From contig VAZV01000147.1 in assembly GCA_005884765.1 (NCBI GenBank), positions 1 through 64,000 of the forward strand: a stretch of DNA of 64,000 nt. The letters are read 5' to 3'. Numbering within the stretch: the stretch's first letter is position 1; every line of letters begins with the position of its first letter. This stretch comes from Alphaproteobacteria bacterium (GTDB lineage: Bacteria; Pseudomonadota; Alphaproteobacteria; Rhizobiales; Xanthobacteraceae). The translations under genes were made by a program, and so were the position numbers. Of this stretch, positions 27,445 to 36,174 are shown one piece after another. The notes under the pieces were generated by a model, which was given only the letters and a program-made list of their open reading frames with translations, had not been told where the DNA came from and ran no database searches.

Positions 27445-27634
27445 AGCTGAATTGGCTGTTTGACAATTGAATCAGAACGCCTAAAGGCATCGGCGAACCA
27501 CCCGCGTCATGGCCGCGCATCGTCCCGGCCATTCACGTCTTTCTCGCTAGGTCACTGCAAGGACGTGGATGCCCGGCACGAGGTCAGGCATGACGAAAAC
27601 AAAAGTGCCGGCGATGACGAAGCATGAGTAGCGT

Positions 27635-28414
27635 TCACGCCCCCTCGCCCAGCACCTCCAGCACGAGCTCCATGGTCATCAGTACCGGGTTATCGCCGCG
27701 CACCAGCCGGCCCACGGTGAGACCCCCGAGATAGTCGACAAGAGCGACGTCATCCGCAAAGCGTGCGCCGATGATGCTGCCGACGCCGCCATGGAGTTTG
27801 GCGCGGACGATCCCCTGCTCCCTGCAAAAGACCTCCAGGCTGCCTGCAAAATCCTGGTTCGGCCGCAGCCGCAGCGCATAAGCGCGGCTGGTTGTACTTG
27901 CAGCGGTGGCTGCCGACGGTATCGGCCCGAACAGCTTGAAATTGGTCTCAGGATCAGGCTCCGCCGTGAACAGCGCGCCATCGAGACCGAACGCATCGAC
28001 CTCGAAGGGCTCGGCGACAATCGTTTCCTCCGGCAGGATGTGCCCGCCGCCGGCGCGGCCGTCGGCTTCAGTCCACAGTCCGTGGCAATGGAAGAACGGA
28101 GCGCCGTCGCGCTGTCCCAGCGTCATGGCTCCCATCCTGAGCCGCGTGATACCAGGGGGCCGAAAAATGTCGCTGTAAAAGGCCGCGTGCTCTTTCGTCT
28201 TCGACAGCGCCGGCATCACATAGGCGAGCGGGCCGAGCGACCCACCCTTGATGTTGAGGACACCGCCGGCAAATCCGTGCGCAGCAAAACCGCGGCGCGC
28301 GGCTTCGAGTAGCGGCAAGCCCGCTTCAAGCTGACACGAGAAGGCGCGGCCGCGCGCTTCCGCCCATTGGATGCGCTCGGGCGCTGGCCGGCCGGGCTGA
28401 AGGATGTGTCGCAT
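27635..28414 (-). CDS. DUF296/PCC-domain protein
   Basis: 259-residue protein with two PCC (DUF296) modules. The first (residues 20-125) carries the metal-site-like FFHCHGLW and GGHILPEE; the second (residues 160-255) carries GSLEVFCREQ, KLHGGVGSIIGA and VRGDNPVLMTMELVLEV. The ATG (28412-28414) overlaps the ligase stop as TGATG, so the two are translationally coupled. Bacterial DUF296 proteins have no settled function; an acyl-CoA or small-ligand role would be inferred only from this neighbour. Confidence 0.8.
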   Translation of the reverse strand: MRHILQPGRPAPERIQWAEARGRAFSCQLEAGLPLLEAARRGFAAHGFAGGVLNIKGGSLGPLAYVMPALSKTKEHAAFYSDIFRPPGITRLRMGAMTLGQRDGAPFFHCHGLWTEADGRAGGGHILPEETIVAEPFEVDAFGLDGALFTAEPDPETNFKLFGPIPSAATAASTTSRAYALRLRPNQDFAGSLEVFCREQGIVRAKLHGGVGSIIGARFADDVALVDYLGGLTVGRLVRGDNPVLMTMELVLEVLGEGA

Positions 28415-30060
28415 CAACTTGTCTTGGTGAGATCGAGTAACCCGCGCGCTTCCAGCTCGTCACGCACCAGCCGCTTCGGAATCTTGCCGTAGCCGGATTT
28501 TGGCAACGCATCCCAGAAGAAGAAGCGCTTGGGCATCTTGTAGCGCGGCACTTTCGGTGCAAGGAAGCCGGCCATCTCGGCTTCGGTCACGGGCTTGGCA
28601 CCCTCGCGCGGCACGCAGACGGCAACTCCGACCTCGCCCCAGACCGGATCGGGCACCCCTAGCACGGCGACCTCGCCAATCGCGGGATGGGTGAGGATTT
28701 TTTCCTCGACCTCGCGCGGGTAGATGTTGGAGCCGCCGGAGATGTACATGTCGGAGGCGCGGCCGGTGATGTAGACAAAGCCCTCCTCGTCCATGTGGCC
28801 GAGATCGCCGGTGCGAAACCAGCCGTCGCGGAACGCTTTGGCGTTGGCTTGCGGATTGTCGTAGTAGCCGGCGAACACGGCGGGACCGATCACGCAGATC
28901 TCGCCGGTCTCGAACGGTTTCAGTTCGCGCCCCTCGTCGTCCTGGATCTGGACCTGCATGCCCGTGCGTTCGAAGCCGCAGGTGCCGATCCGCGCATGCG
29001 GGGTATCCTCGGGATCGTGCAGCGCCGGCGGCAGCACGGTGATATTGCCGGTGACCTCGCCAAGCCCGAAATATTGCACCAGCACGCCGCCGAGTTTTTT
29101 CAGCGCCGCCTTCTGGTCCTCGCGGTACATCGGCGCGCCGGCATAGATCACGTAGCGCAGCGAGGAATGATCGTAGCGGTCGACGGCGGGATGCTCGACC
29201 ATCATCTTGAGGATCGTCGGCACCGTGAAGAGATTGCTGACGCGGTGGGTTTCGATCAGACGAAACGCCTCGTCGATGTCGAACCGCTCGGTCGAAAGCA
29301 ATATCGTCTTCACGCCACGCGCGGTCTGCATGAGCTGGTGCACGCCGGCACCATGCGACAGCGGTGCCACGACCAGCGAGGCGTCCGCTTCCGTGGTGCC
29401 GGGCGTCAGGTCGGCGAGATGATTGGTCACGACAAAGCCCATCTGGCCGTGGGTCAGCACCGCCGCCTTGGAACGGCCGGTGGTGCCCGAGGTGAAGAAG
29501 AACCAGCAGGGATCGTCATACTCGACCGCGGCATTGTCGAGCTTGATCCCGGCATGCGCCTTGATCGCATCGCTCACCGATCTCTCGCCGAAGGCACCCT
29601 CACCGATCCGCCAGACGAAGTCGGGACCGGATACCGCGTTGGCGTGATCGGCGAAATCGCCGTGACAGAGAAACGCCTTGGCGCCGGAGGCAGTGGCGAG
29701 ATAGGCGACCTCGTCCGGCATCAGGCGGAAATTGGTCGGCACCCAGACCGCGCCCAGCCGAAACGCCGCGAACATCGACCAGAACATCTCGTCGCAATTC
29801 TTGGAATGGACGAGGACGCGGTCGCCCTTGACGATGCCGCGCGCGGCAAACGCTGCCGCAAGCGACGAGACCAGGGAATCGATCTCGCGCCAGGTCCAGG
29901 ACCGCTCGCCCCAGACGAAACCAATGCGATCGCCGTACCGGCGGGCATTCTGGGTGACGAGATGGGCCAGGTTCATCACCCGGCGCGACATCCGCAACAG
30001 CCCGCCGCGCGGCGCCGCCATGCCAGGTGCGGTCGCCTCGCTCACCGCCGCCCCATCCAC
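28414..30060 (-). CDS. Acyl-CoA synthetase (AMP-forming)
   Basis: 548-residue member of the adenylate-forming family, activating a carboxylic acid with ATP and CoA. The P-loop signature FFFTSGTTGRSKAAVLTHG lies near residue 188, YFGLGEVTG (A5) near 340, WFRTGDLGHMDEEGFVYITG (A7-A8) near 425-445 and the C-terminal catalytic lysine in KSGYGKIPKR near 525. The substrate cannot be read from the sequence; medium- or long-chain acids are usual. The M1 start at 30060 overlaps the upstream gene by 19 bp; MNLAHLV about 28 codons in resembles the normal family start. Confidence 0.9.
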   Translation of the reverse strand: MDGAAVSEATAPGMAAPRGGLLRMSRRVMNLAHLVTQNARRYGDRIGFVWGERSWTWREIDSLVSSLAAAFAARGIVKGDRVLVHSKNCDEMFWSMFAAFRLGAVWVPTNFRLMPDEVAYLATASGAKAFLCHGDFADHANAVSGPDFVWRIGEGAFGERSVSDAIKAHAGIKLDNAAVEYDDPCWFFFTSGTTGRSKAAVLTHGQMGFVVTNHLADLTPGTTEADASLVVAPLSHGAGVHQLMQTARGVKTILLSTERFDIDEAFRLIETHRVSNLFTVPTILKMMVEHPAVDRYDHSSLRYVIYAGAPMYREDQKAALKKLGGVLVQYFGLGEVTGNITVLPPALHDPEDTPHARIGTCGFERTGMQVQIQDDEGRELKPFETGEICVIGPAVFAGYYDNPQANAKAFRDGWFRTGDLGHMDEEGFVYITGRASDMYISGGSNIYPREVEEKILTHPAIGEVAVLGVPDPVWGEVGVAVCVPREGAKPVTEAEMAGFLAPKVPRYKMPKRFFFWDALPKSGYGKIPKRLVRDELEARGLLDLTKTS

Positions 30061-30242
30061 GTGCCGGCCACGATCAGCACGAGGCCCGCCACGCCCGAGA
30101 CGACGCCGTGCTTGTAGTGCATCCGCGTCACGCCGGTCTCATGTCCGGGGAAGAAGCCCGGCAATTGATCCGCCGGAACCAGGAAGTAGACGGCGGCAAT
30201 GATGAGCAGGACGACGCCGAGCGAGGTCAGTATCATCTTCAT
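30042..30242 (-). CDS. Small two-helix membrane protein
   Basis: 66 residues with an N-terminal membrane segment (MILTSLGVVLLIIAAVYFLV) and a second one at the C-terminus (VVSGVAGLVLIVAGTWMG), joined by a short loop containing PGFFPGHE. It overlaps the start of the acyl-CoA ligase and is probably its operon partner. Function unknown. Confidence 0.7.
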   Translation of the reverse strand: MKMILTSLGVVLLIIAAVYFLVPADQLPGFFPGHETGVTRMHYKHGVVSGVAGLVLIVAGTWMGRR

Positions 30243-30455
30243 GGATGTTTCCTCTTGGACAAGAGCACGGCATCAAATCTCGCCGAAGCGACCAGCGAAG
30301 TCCGCTTCTGCCACCCTGTTTATCGCCTTCTGCCGACGGCTCGCAAGGGTGGCGGGGTTTGGCGCGATCAGCCCGCAATGGAAAAGATTTCGCAGGACTA
30401 TGATCGCACTCGATCTGGTCTATACATCCGGCTTGGCCGATATGAGGTACCCCGC

Positions 30456-30977
30456 ATGATCTCCCGCCGAACGTTCGTTCTAAGTGGTGCCGTTGGCGCC
30501 ATGGCCGCCACCAAGACCTTCGCCGAGACGCCCTCGCCCAACGATCCCACCGCAATGCTCACCGCGATCTACAGCCGCGCCGCCAAGGGCAAAGGCGATG
30601 GCGGCGGCGCCTTCGTGATCGAGAGCAAGGCGGCCAAAGTCAAATATCTTTCGAAATCGCTGGTGGAGCTATGGGCGAAAGCCGATGCCCACACGCCGAA
30701 GGGCGATGTCGGGCCGGTCGATTTCGACCCCGTCACCAACTCCCAGGAACCGGATGTGAAATCGTTCGAGTTGCGGGTGGAGAAGCCTGAGGCCGCGAAG
30801 GCCACGCTCGCGGTGACGATCACCGGACACCGCACCAGCGGGAAACCTTCCGATCAGGTTGTGCATTATGATTTCGTGCGTGAAGCCGGGCAATGGAAAA
30901 TCGACGACATCAGGGGCTCCAGCGACGGCGAGCCTTGGTCGATCCGCGCCATGCTCGCTGGCTCCTTAAAGAACTGA
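30456..30977 (+). CDS. Exported DUF3828-like protein
   Basis: 173-residue exported protein. MISRRTFVLSGAVGAMAATK resembles a Tat signal (SRRTFV), cut after TFAETP. The mature part shows KYLSKSLVELWAKAD, DFDPVTNSQEPDVKSFEL and HYDFVREAGQWKIDDIR, a pattern seen in DUF3828 and NTF2-like extracytoplasmic proteins. The ATG at 30456 is chosen because the longer frame upstream is antisense to the small membrane gene. It is 12 bp before the next gene. Confidence 0.75.
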   Translation: MISRRTFVLSGAVGAMAATKTFAETPSPNDPTAMLTAIYSRAAKGKGDGGGAFVIESKAAKVKYLSKSLVELWAKADAHTPKGDVGPVDFDPVTNSQEPDVKSFELRVEKPEAAKATLAVTITGHRTSGKPSDQVVHYDFVREAGQWKIDDIRGSSDGEPWSIRAMLAGSLKN

Positions 30978-30989
30978 TCGGCCATAGCA

Positions 30990-31265
30990 ATGAGCGACAT
31001 CATCGACAACAAGACGCAGCATCGCTTCGAACTCGAGGTCGACGGCCATCTCGCTGCGACCTATTACAAGATCGACGACGGCGTAATCACGTTTCTCCAT
31101 ACCGAGGTGCCGCCCGAACTCGGGGGCAAAGGCATCGGTTCAAGGCTGATCAAGAGCGCGCTCGACCAGGTCCGCGCCAAAGGCCTGAAGGTGATCGCCG
31201 AGTGCCAGTTCGTCAAAGCCTTTATCGGCAAGCACCCTGCCTATCAGGATTTGCCGAAGAGCTGA
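30990..31265 (+). CDS. YidJ/GNAT-like small acetyltransferase
   Basis: 91-residue single-domain member of the short GNAT group (N-acetyltransferase, YjdJ-like). LGGKGIGSRLIKSALDQVR near residues 44-62 is a good acetyl-CoA pyrophosphate-binding motif (xxGxGxGxxL), preceded by ITFLHTEVPPE. The last part, VIAECQFVKAFIGKHPAYQD, is characteristic of the group. It follows the DUF3828-like gene by 12 bp and is probably cotranscribed. Confidence 0.85.
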   Translation: MSDIIDNKTQHRFELEVDGHLAATYYKIDDGVITFLHTEVPPELGGKGIGSRLIKSALDQVRAKGLKVIAECQFVKAFIGKHPAYQDLPKS

Positions 31266-31278
31266 ACCGGATTACCAA

Positions 31279-32070
31279 TCACACGATCCGAATCGACATG
31301 TCCGGCAACCCCTCTAGCTTGCACAAGAGCACATCGCCCTTCACAACGGGGCCGACATTTTCAGGCGTGCCGGAATAGATGATATCGCCGGCCTTCAGCT
31401 CGAACGCTTCAGAAAGCTTTGCGATCTGCTCGGCGACACTCCAGATCATCTTGTCGAGGTTGGAATCCTGCCGCACGGTGCCGTTGACCGCAAGCGAGAT
31501 TGCGCCCTTGCTGAAATGCCCGGTCTTGGTCGCCGGATGGATCGGCCCGATCACGGCGGCATGGTCAAAACTCTTGCCGATTTCCCACGGCTTCTTCTCC
31601 GCTGACATGCCGTTCTGCAGATCGCGCCGGGTCATGTCGAGACCGAGTGCATAGCCATAGACGTGATCGAGCGCAGCGGCCGGCGCGATATTGGTGCCGC
31701 CCGATTTCAGGGCCGCCACCAGTTCGACCTCGTGGTGATAATTCTTGGTCAGCGACGGATAAGGATGATCGGCAACCGCGCCGATCGCAACGTTCTGGAT
31801 CGCATCGGTCGGTTTCTGGAAAAAGAACGGCGGTTCGCGACTGGGATCGGAGCCGCGCTCGATGGCGTGCGCCGCATAGTTGCGGCCGATGCAGTAGATG
31901 CGGCGGACCTGGAACACATCGCTCTCGCCGACGATCGGGATCGTCGTAGCCTGCACCTGGAAGATCGGCTTTGGCCCGGCTTGCGCCGCGGCTGGCGTGC
32001 TCTGGGCTGCGGCGCCAGTCAGCGCCAGCGCGCCGCTAGCCAACAGCGTCCTGCGATCGACTGACCTCAT
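31279..32070 (-). CDS. Fumarylacetoacetate hydrolase family protein, exported
   Basis: 263-residue FAH-superfamily protein with a Tat-like signal peptide (DRRTLLASGALALTGAAAQ). The enzymatic part contains IYCIGRNYAAHA, PPFFFQKPTDAI, NYHHEVELVAAL, GYALGLDMTRRD and GDIIYSGTPENVGPV. These supply the metal-binding acids of the family (HHEVEL, GLDMTRRD). An exported FAH member is unusual, since most act in the cytoplasm on fumarylacetoacetate-like or oxaloacetate-like substrates. Substrate unknown. Convergent with the GNAT gene. Confidence 0.88.
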   Translation of the reverse strand: MRSVDRRTLLASGALALTGAAAQSTPAAAQAGPKPIFQVQATTIPIVGESDVFQVRRIYCIGRNYAAHAIERGSDPSREPPFFFQKPTDAIQNVAIGAVADHPYPSLTKNYHHEVELVAALKSGGTNIAPAAALDHVYGYALGLDMTRRDLQNGMSAEKKPWEIGKSFDHAAVIGPIHPATKTGHFSKGAISLAVNGTVRQDSNLDKMIWSVAEQIAKLSEAFELKAGDIIYSGTPENVGPVVKGDVLLCKLEGLPDMSIRIV

Positions 32071-32158
32071 CGGCGCATCTCCTCATTTCGTCCGTCATCG
32101 CGGTGACTAGACCGGAATTCACTGGGCGGCAAGATAGCCGCGCGGGTAAACCGAAGAC

Positions 32159-32187
32159 AAAAAAAGGCCCGCGATATTGCGGGCCCT
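32159..32187 (-). terminator. Rho-independent terminator of the DUF3597 gene
   Basis: On the minus strand, GGGCCCGC-AATATC-GCGGGCC is followed by TTTTTTTGTC. It lies about 25 bp past the stop of the gene at 32210. Confidence 0.88.
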
Positions 32188-32209
32188 TGCGGCGCGCGTC
32201 AGACGGGCG

Positions 32210-32590
32210 TTACCACTTGACGTCTGCCGGTAGCTTGCCGCCATTGGCGGCGAGCTTGGCCATCACCTGCTTGTGCAGCCAGATATTCATCGTCGCGGAA
32301 TCATTGGTGTCGCCGGTGTAGCCGAGCTCCTTGGCGAGCTCCTTGCGGGCGCCGAGACTGGAATCGATATCGAGCGCCTTCATCAGATCGACGATCGAGG
32401 TACGCCACGCCAGCTTTTCCTTCTTAGCCGCGACCGCCTTGTCCAGGATGGGCGCGACATCAACCGTCTGGGCCGGCGCGGCTGCCGATCCTCCCGCGGC
32501 TGTACTGCCGCCCGCTACCGTGCCGCCAGCCGGCGTTGCACTAGCCTTGCTGCCGAAGATCGCGCTCATGATTTTTCCGAAGATACTCAT
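32210..32590 (-). CDS. DUF3597 protein
   Basis: 126 residues. Family signature at the start MSIFGKIMSAIFG, then a Gly/Ala-rich linker and the conserved C-terminal region IVDLMKALDIDSSLGARKELAKELG, which I quote in two parts: IVDLMKALDIDSS and KELAKELGY. The end NIWLHKQVMAKLAANGG is typical. GGGAGC precedes the ATG. The role of the family is unknown. Confidence 0.88.
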   Translation of the reverse strand: MSIFGKIMSAIFGSKASATPAGGTVAGGSTAAGGSAAAPAQTVDVAPILDKAVAAKKEKLAWRTSIVDLMKALDIDSSLGARKELAKELGYTGDTNDSATMNIWLHKQVMAKLAANGGKLPADVKW

Positions 32591-32938
32591 CGCTTGCTCC
32601 CGTTTAACCCAGAAATCGAGTGAAGGGCTTCGACGACATTTCTGCCGGCGGCATCGGCCGGCTCGCGCCTACGAACCTAACCGTCCAGGCTGCGCTTGCC
32701 AATGTGAACGGGAAGTTGGTGAAAACTTAATTGGATGCAATGACGTTGGCGTGAAATGACGCAGGAATGACACACTTGAGTTCGCGTTTCGCGAGTGTGC
32801 GTTGCACATTAGAATTTCTCACTGAAGCGTGAGCGACACCGCGCGGCTTTGGGAGTACGCTCAAGGCTACAATTCCAACGGCGGCGCTTGCGCCCGCGTG
32901 ACGCAAATCTGGCCGCTGCGGCAAGGGAGCTAGCGACC
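32591..32938. other. Divergent intergenic region
   Basis: About 350 bp between DUF3597 (leftward) and DUF2189 (rightward) genes. It should hold both promoters. I see an imperfect hairpin near 32771-32799 (CACACTTG...CGAGTGTG) but no recognisable operator. Confidence 0.4.
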
Positions 32939-33847
32939 ATGGCGACGTCATTTCGCGACAATGTCCCAACGATGGTGCAGTCCGCACAGGACAACGCGGC
33001 TGCACCGAAGATACGAACCATCGGCCTCTCCGATCTGCATCAAGCGCTGCGGCTCGGCTGGGAAGATTTCAAGGCGGTGCCGAGCCACGCCATTATCCTC
33101 TGCGTGATCTATCCGGTGCTCGGACTGGTGCTGGCGCGCACCGTGCACGGTTACTCGGTGCTGCCGCTGTTGTTTCCGCTAGCCGCCGGCTTTGCCCTGC
33201 TCGGCCCGTTTGCGGCGCTCGGTCTTTATGAATTGAGCAGCCGGCGCGAACGCGGCGAAAGCGCCACCGCATGGGATGCCGTCGAGGTGCTGCGTTCGCC
33301 CTCGTTCGGCGCCATGCTCGGGCTCGGTGTGTTGCTGTTCGCGTTGTTCGTGACCTGGGTTGCGACCGCGCAGGCGATTTACGTAGCTGCGTTCGGCTAC
33401 GAAGGCGTGACCGGAATTTCCGAATTCGCCAATCGCGTGCTGACCACACCGCAGGGCTGGTGGCTGATCGTCGTCGGTTGCGGCACAGGCTTCCTGTTTG
33501 CTCTGGTGGCGCTGTGCATCAGCGTCGTCTCGTTTCCCCTGATGCTCGATCGCCATGCCGGCGCCGGTGAAGCCATGGTGGCGTCGCTCCGTGTAGTCGC
33601 CCAGAATCCGGTGCCGATGGCAGCCTGGGGATTGATCGTCGCGGCACTCCTGGTGGTAGGCACGCTGCCCTTCTTCCTTGGGCTCGCCGTCGTCATCCCG
33701 CTACTTGGCCACGCCACCTGGCACCTCTATCGCAAGGTGATCATCTCGGATCCCAATGCCCGGCCGGTCCCACCCCCGCCTCACCGCGAACGCAAGCCCG
33801 CCGCGGATTTCCCGGCCAACCTGTTCCCATGGCGGCGCAAGGGGTAG
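32939..33847 (+). CDS. DUF2189 membrane protein
   Basis: 302-residue polytopic membrane protein. It begins MATSFRDNVPTMVQ, and the family marker WEDFKAVPSHAIILCVIYP lies near residue 40. About six hydrophobic segments follow, among them PLLFPLAAGFALLGPFAAL and LMLDRHAGAGEAMVASL, which is a conserved DUF2189 stretch. The ATG at 32939 follows GGGAGC; the longer frame has no support. Function unknown. Confidence 0.88.
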   Translation: MATSFRDNVPTMVQSAQDNAAAPKIRTIGLSDLHQALRLGWEDFKAVPSHAIILCVIYPVLGLVLARTVHGYSVLPLLFPLAAGFALLGPFAALGLYELSSRRERGESATAWDAVEVLRSPSFGAMLGLGVLLFALFVTWVATAQAIYVAAFGYEGVTGISEFANRVLTTPQGWWLIVVGCGTGFLFALVALCISVVSFPLMLDRHAGAGEAMVASLRVVAQNPVPMAAWGLIVAALLVVGTLPFFLGLAVVIPLLGHATWHLYRKVIISDPNARPVPPPPHRERKPAADFPANLFPWRRKG

Positions 33848-34056
33848 CGGATAGGGCCGTACGGGAAAAGTATTTAGACCGAGCCGCCCGGTTGACGGGC
33901 GGTTTGGTCTTTGCTCGATGGTGTAGTATCTGCCCTGCGGCAATCGTGGTCGGGTCAACTTCGGAATAGCAGACCTAGCCATGTTTTGGCCGCGGTTGAC
34001 GCTAACATTTTGCACTGCACGATAACCACATCCCACGTGAATCGGATTCTGCAGCG

Positions 34057-34881
34057 GTGGCATCGAGAACCTCTCACCTTCTGATCAGGACGTTTGCACT
34101 TTGCGCTCTGCTGAGCTTGTCTGGTGGGCCGGCGCTGGCCGCATCTTGCGGCACCGGCAATTTTGATGCCTGGTTGACCAGCTTCAAGAGCGAGGCTGCC
34201 GCCAACGGAATTTCGCAAGCTGCCATCACGGCTGGCCTCAACGGCGTGACGGTCGACCAAACCGTGCTCGCCCGCGATCGTTCGCAGAAGGTTTTTAGCC
34301 AGAGTTTTGAAGAATTCTCGGGCCGCATGGTGCCGCCTCGTCTCACCCGCGGCGCCAACATGATGAAACAGTACGGCTCGGCGCTATCCCGCATCGAGCA
34401 GGCCTATGGCGTGCCGGGCGAAGTGCTGGTCGCGATCTGGGGATTGGAAACCGATTTCGGCGTCAATACCGGTAAATTCCAGACCCTACGCTCGCTGGCG
34501 ACGCTCGCTTATGATTGCCGGCGCGCGGACGAATTCCGCAGCGAATTGATGGATGCGCTGCGGATTGTCGACCGCGGCGATCTTTCGCCGCAGGAAATGC
34601 GCGGCGCCTGGGCCGGCGAGATCGGCCAAACCCAATTCATGCCGTCGTCCTGGATCAAATATGCCGTTGATTTTGACGGCAACGGCCGCCGCGATCTTTT
34701 GCACAGCGTGCCTGACGTGCTGGCGTCCACCGCAAATTACCTCGCCGGCCATGGCTGGCAGCACGGCAAGGACTGGGAGCCCGGCGGCGCCAACTTCGCG
34801 GTGCTTCAGCAATGGAACAAGAGCGAAGTCTACGCAAAGACGGTTGCGTATTTTGCCAGCCAACTCGCGCACGCACCCTGA
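34057..34881 (+). CDS. Lytic murein transglycosylase, MltB/SLT_2 type
   Basis: 274-residue periplasmic enzyme that cleaves glycan strands with formation of 1,6-anhydro-muropeptides. Signal SHLLIRTFALCALLSLSGGP, then the MltB-like motifs FEEFSGRMVPPRL, VLVAIWGLETDFG (catalytic Glu near residue 131), IGQTQFMPSSWIKYAVDFDG and VLASTANYLAGHGW. No C-terminal binding domain is present. The GTG start at 34057 is uncertain because no strong ribosome binding site precedes it. Confidence 0.9.
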   Translation: MASRTSHLLIRTFALCALLSLSGGPALAASCGTGNFDAWLTSFKSEAAANGISQAAITAGLNGVTVDQTVLARDRSQKVFSQSFEEFSGRMVPPRLTRGANMMKQYGSALSRIEQAYGVPGEVLVAIWGLETDFGVNTGKFQTLRSLATLAYDCRRADEFRSELMDALRIVDRGDLSPQEMRGAWAGEIGQTQFMPSSWIKYAVDFDGNGRRDLLHSVPDVLASTANYLAGHGWQHGKDWEPGGANFAVLQQWNKSEVYAKTVAYFASQLAHAP

Positions 34882-34884
34882 ACA

Positions 34885-34913
34885 AAGGGCCGATCGCGGC
34901 ACAATCGGCCCTT
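34885..34913. terminator. Bidirectional hairpin
   Basis: Stem AAGGGCCGAT / ATCGGCCCTT with loop CGCGGCACA, 10 bp and nearly symmetrical. It lies between the convergent stops at 34881 and 34923. The T run is weak on both strands. Confidence 0.6.
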
Positions 34914-34922
34914 CTGCGAGGC

Positions 34923-35279
34923 TCACCTTTCGGGTGGGATCGGCTGGAATGAGGACCGGTACTGGGTTTGATATGGGGCCGGGCGTTGGTACTGGGCCTG
35001 GGCCTGATAGGGGGCCCCAAAGGGCGCTTGGGCCAAGGAGCCTGAGTGCATCGCGCTGCTGAGATGGATCGCGCAACCGCGCATATTCCCTTTGAGCATC
35101 GCGTCTTGTGCCGCAGCGATTTCTCTTTCCGCCCCGAACTTGGCCGGACCGTCTGCCATCGCTTCGACCGTGGACTCGGCCTTCGTCTGGTCTGCACCAC
35201 TACAGCCAGCGGCGGATGCCGGAACGGTTGGGTATATCAGGACGGCCATTGCGGCTGCTCCGAGTAACTTATTGATCAT
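34923..35279 (-). CDS. Small secreted protein with Gln/Pro-rich tail
   Basis: 118 residues. The signal peptide MINKLLGAAAMAVLIYPTVPASAA is followed by a short mature domain with two cysteines (AAGCSGADQTKAEST and MRGCAIHLSSA) and a tail rich in Pro, Gln and Tyr (PYQAQAQYQRPAPYQ). The ATG at 35277-35279 is preceded by GGAAAG, which decides against the longer frame upstream. Function unknown. Confidence 0.7.
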   Translation of the reverse strand: MINKLLGAAAMAVLIYPTVPASAAGCSGADQTKAESTVEAMADGPAKFGAEREIAAAQDAMLKGNMRGCAIHLSSAMHSGSLAQAPFGAPYQAQAQYQRPAPYQTQYRSSFQPIPPER

Positions 35280-35916
35280 GTTACTTTCCTTTCCGTCTTG
35301 CGCAGATCCGGCATTATTGCCGGTATTTGTGGAACGTCCGGTGCAAAGCCTCCGAAATGGATTTCGACGCACAGCTTCGGAATGAATTCTGCGCGATAAA
35401 AATGTGATGGGGCGCGCTCTGCAAGGCGTTATGCATCAAGCGCGGCTTCGGTGGTCTTTAAAAAAGAGTCTGGCAAGTAAGCCACGATCGTCCTCCCCGC
35501 CACATGATTGTGTCACCAAGAAATGATGATTTGTTCACAAAATGGTGTTGGATGCGCATGCGAATCAAGCATGATCACGAGCGCTCTTGCGACCACACTC
35601 CCTGACGAGAGACCCGGCATTCGTCCTTGAATCGAGCCGATCAAATGCTCAATTAAGCTTAGATAAAGAATCCCTAGAAACATAGTAACTAACTGATATT
35701 ACGCGTTCCTTTGGTCTGTGTCCGATCCAACCGCCAGATACTGCCTAGCTAGAGGCGCGGCTCTGCCAATATGTAAATTTGGCGTTGCGTCTGTTATGCG
35801 TTCTACACCTAGCTGCACCGCACCATTGGAACTTCTGCAATGCGGAATCTTGCCCTATATTCATTTCAACGATGAGGTTCCTCCAAGGGCTGAATCGAAA
35901 CTGCAAGGAGACTACC
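35280..35916. other. Long intergenic region
   Basis: About 640 bp without a supported gene. The second half (35600-35700) is AT-rich and probably contains the promoter of the DUF1127 gene. A palindromic ATGCGCATGCG near 35550 is present. No riboswitch or RNA gene is recognisable. Confidence 0.4.
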
Positions 35917-36069
35917 ATGTTGCTCTCGCTCATCCGCATGATCCAGGCATTCCGGGACTATCAGCGCAATGTCAGCGAACTGTCCCAGCTCAGCGATCGC
36001 GAGTTGGCCGATATCGGCCTCGATCGCTCGGACATTCCGCGCGTTGCAGCCGGGAACTACAACGGCTGA
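35917..36069 (+). CDS. DUF1127 small protein
   Basis: 50 residues, arginine- and aspartate-rich, with the DUF1127 pattern RDYQRNVSELSQLSDRELAD followed by IGLDRSDIPRVA. AAGGAG at 35905-35910 sets the ATG at 35917. Short DUF1127 proteins in alphaproteobacteria have been linked to stress and RNA-related phosphate or RNase regulation, which I mention only as family knowledge. A terminator follows at 36097. Confidence 0.85.
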   Translation: MLLSLIRMIQAFRDYQRNVSELSQLSDRELADIGLDRSDIPRVAAGNYNG

Positions 36070-36096
36070 TCTTCCCTCAGCCGAAGTGACGAACAG

Positions 36097-36126
36097 CGCC
36101 CGCCTTGTGCGGGCGTTATCGTTTTT
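36097..36126 (+). terminator. Rho-independent terminator after DUF1127
   Basis: Stem CGCCCGC-CTTGT-GCGGGCG followed by TTATCGTTTTT. It lies 28 bp after the DUF1127 stop and before trmFO. Confidence 0.85.
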
Positions 36127-36174
36127 GGCTTCTGCACATTCCACTGCGGCGGAAAAGGCGCTACCTGTCTCGCC

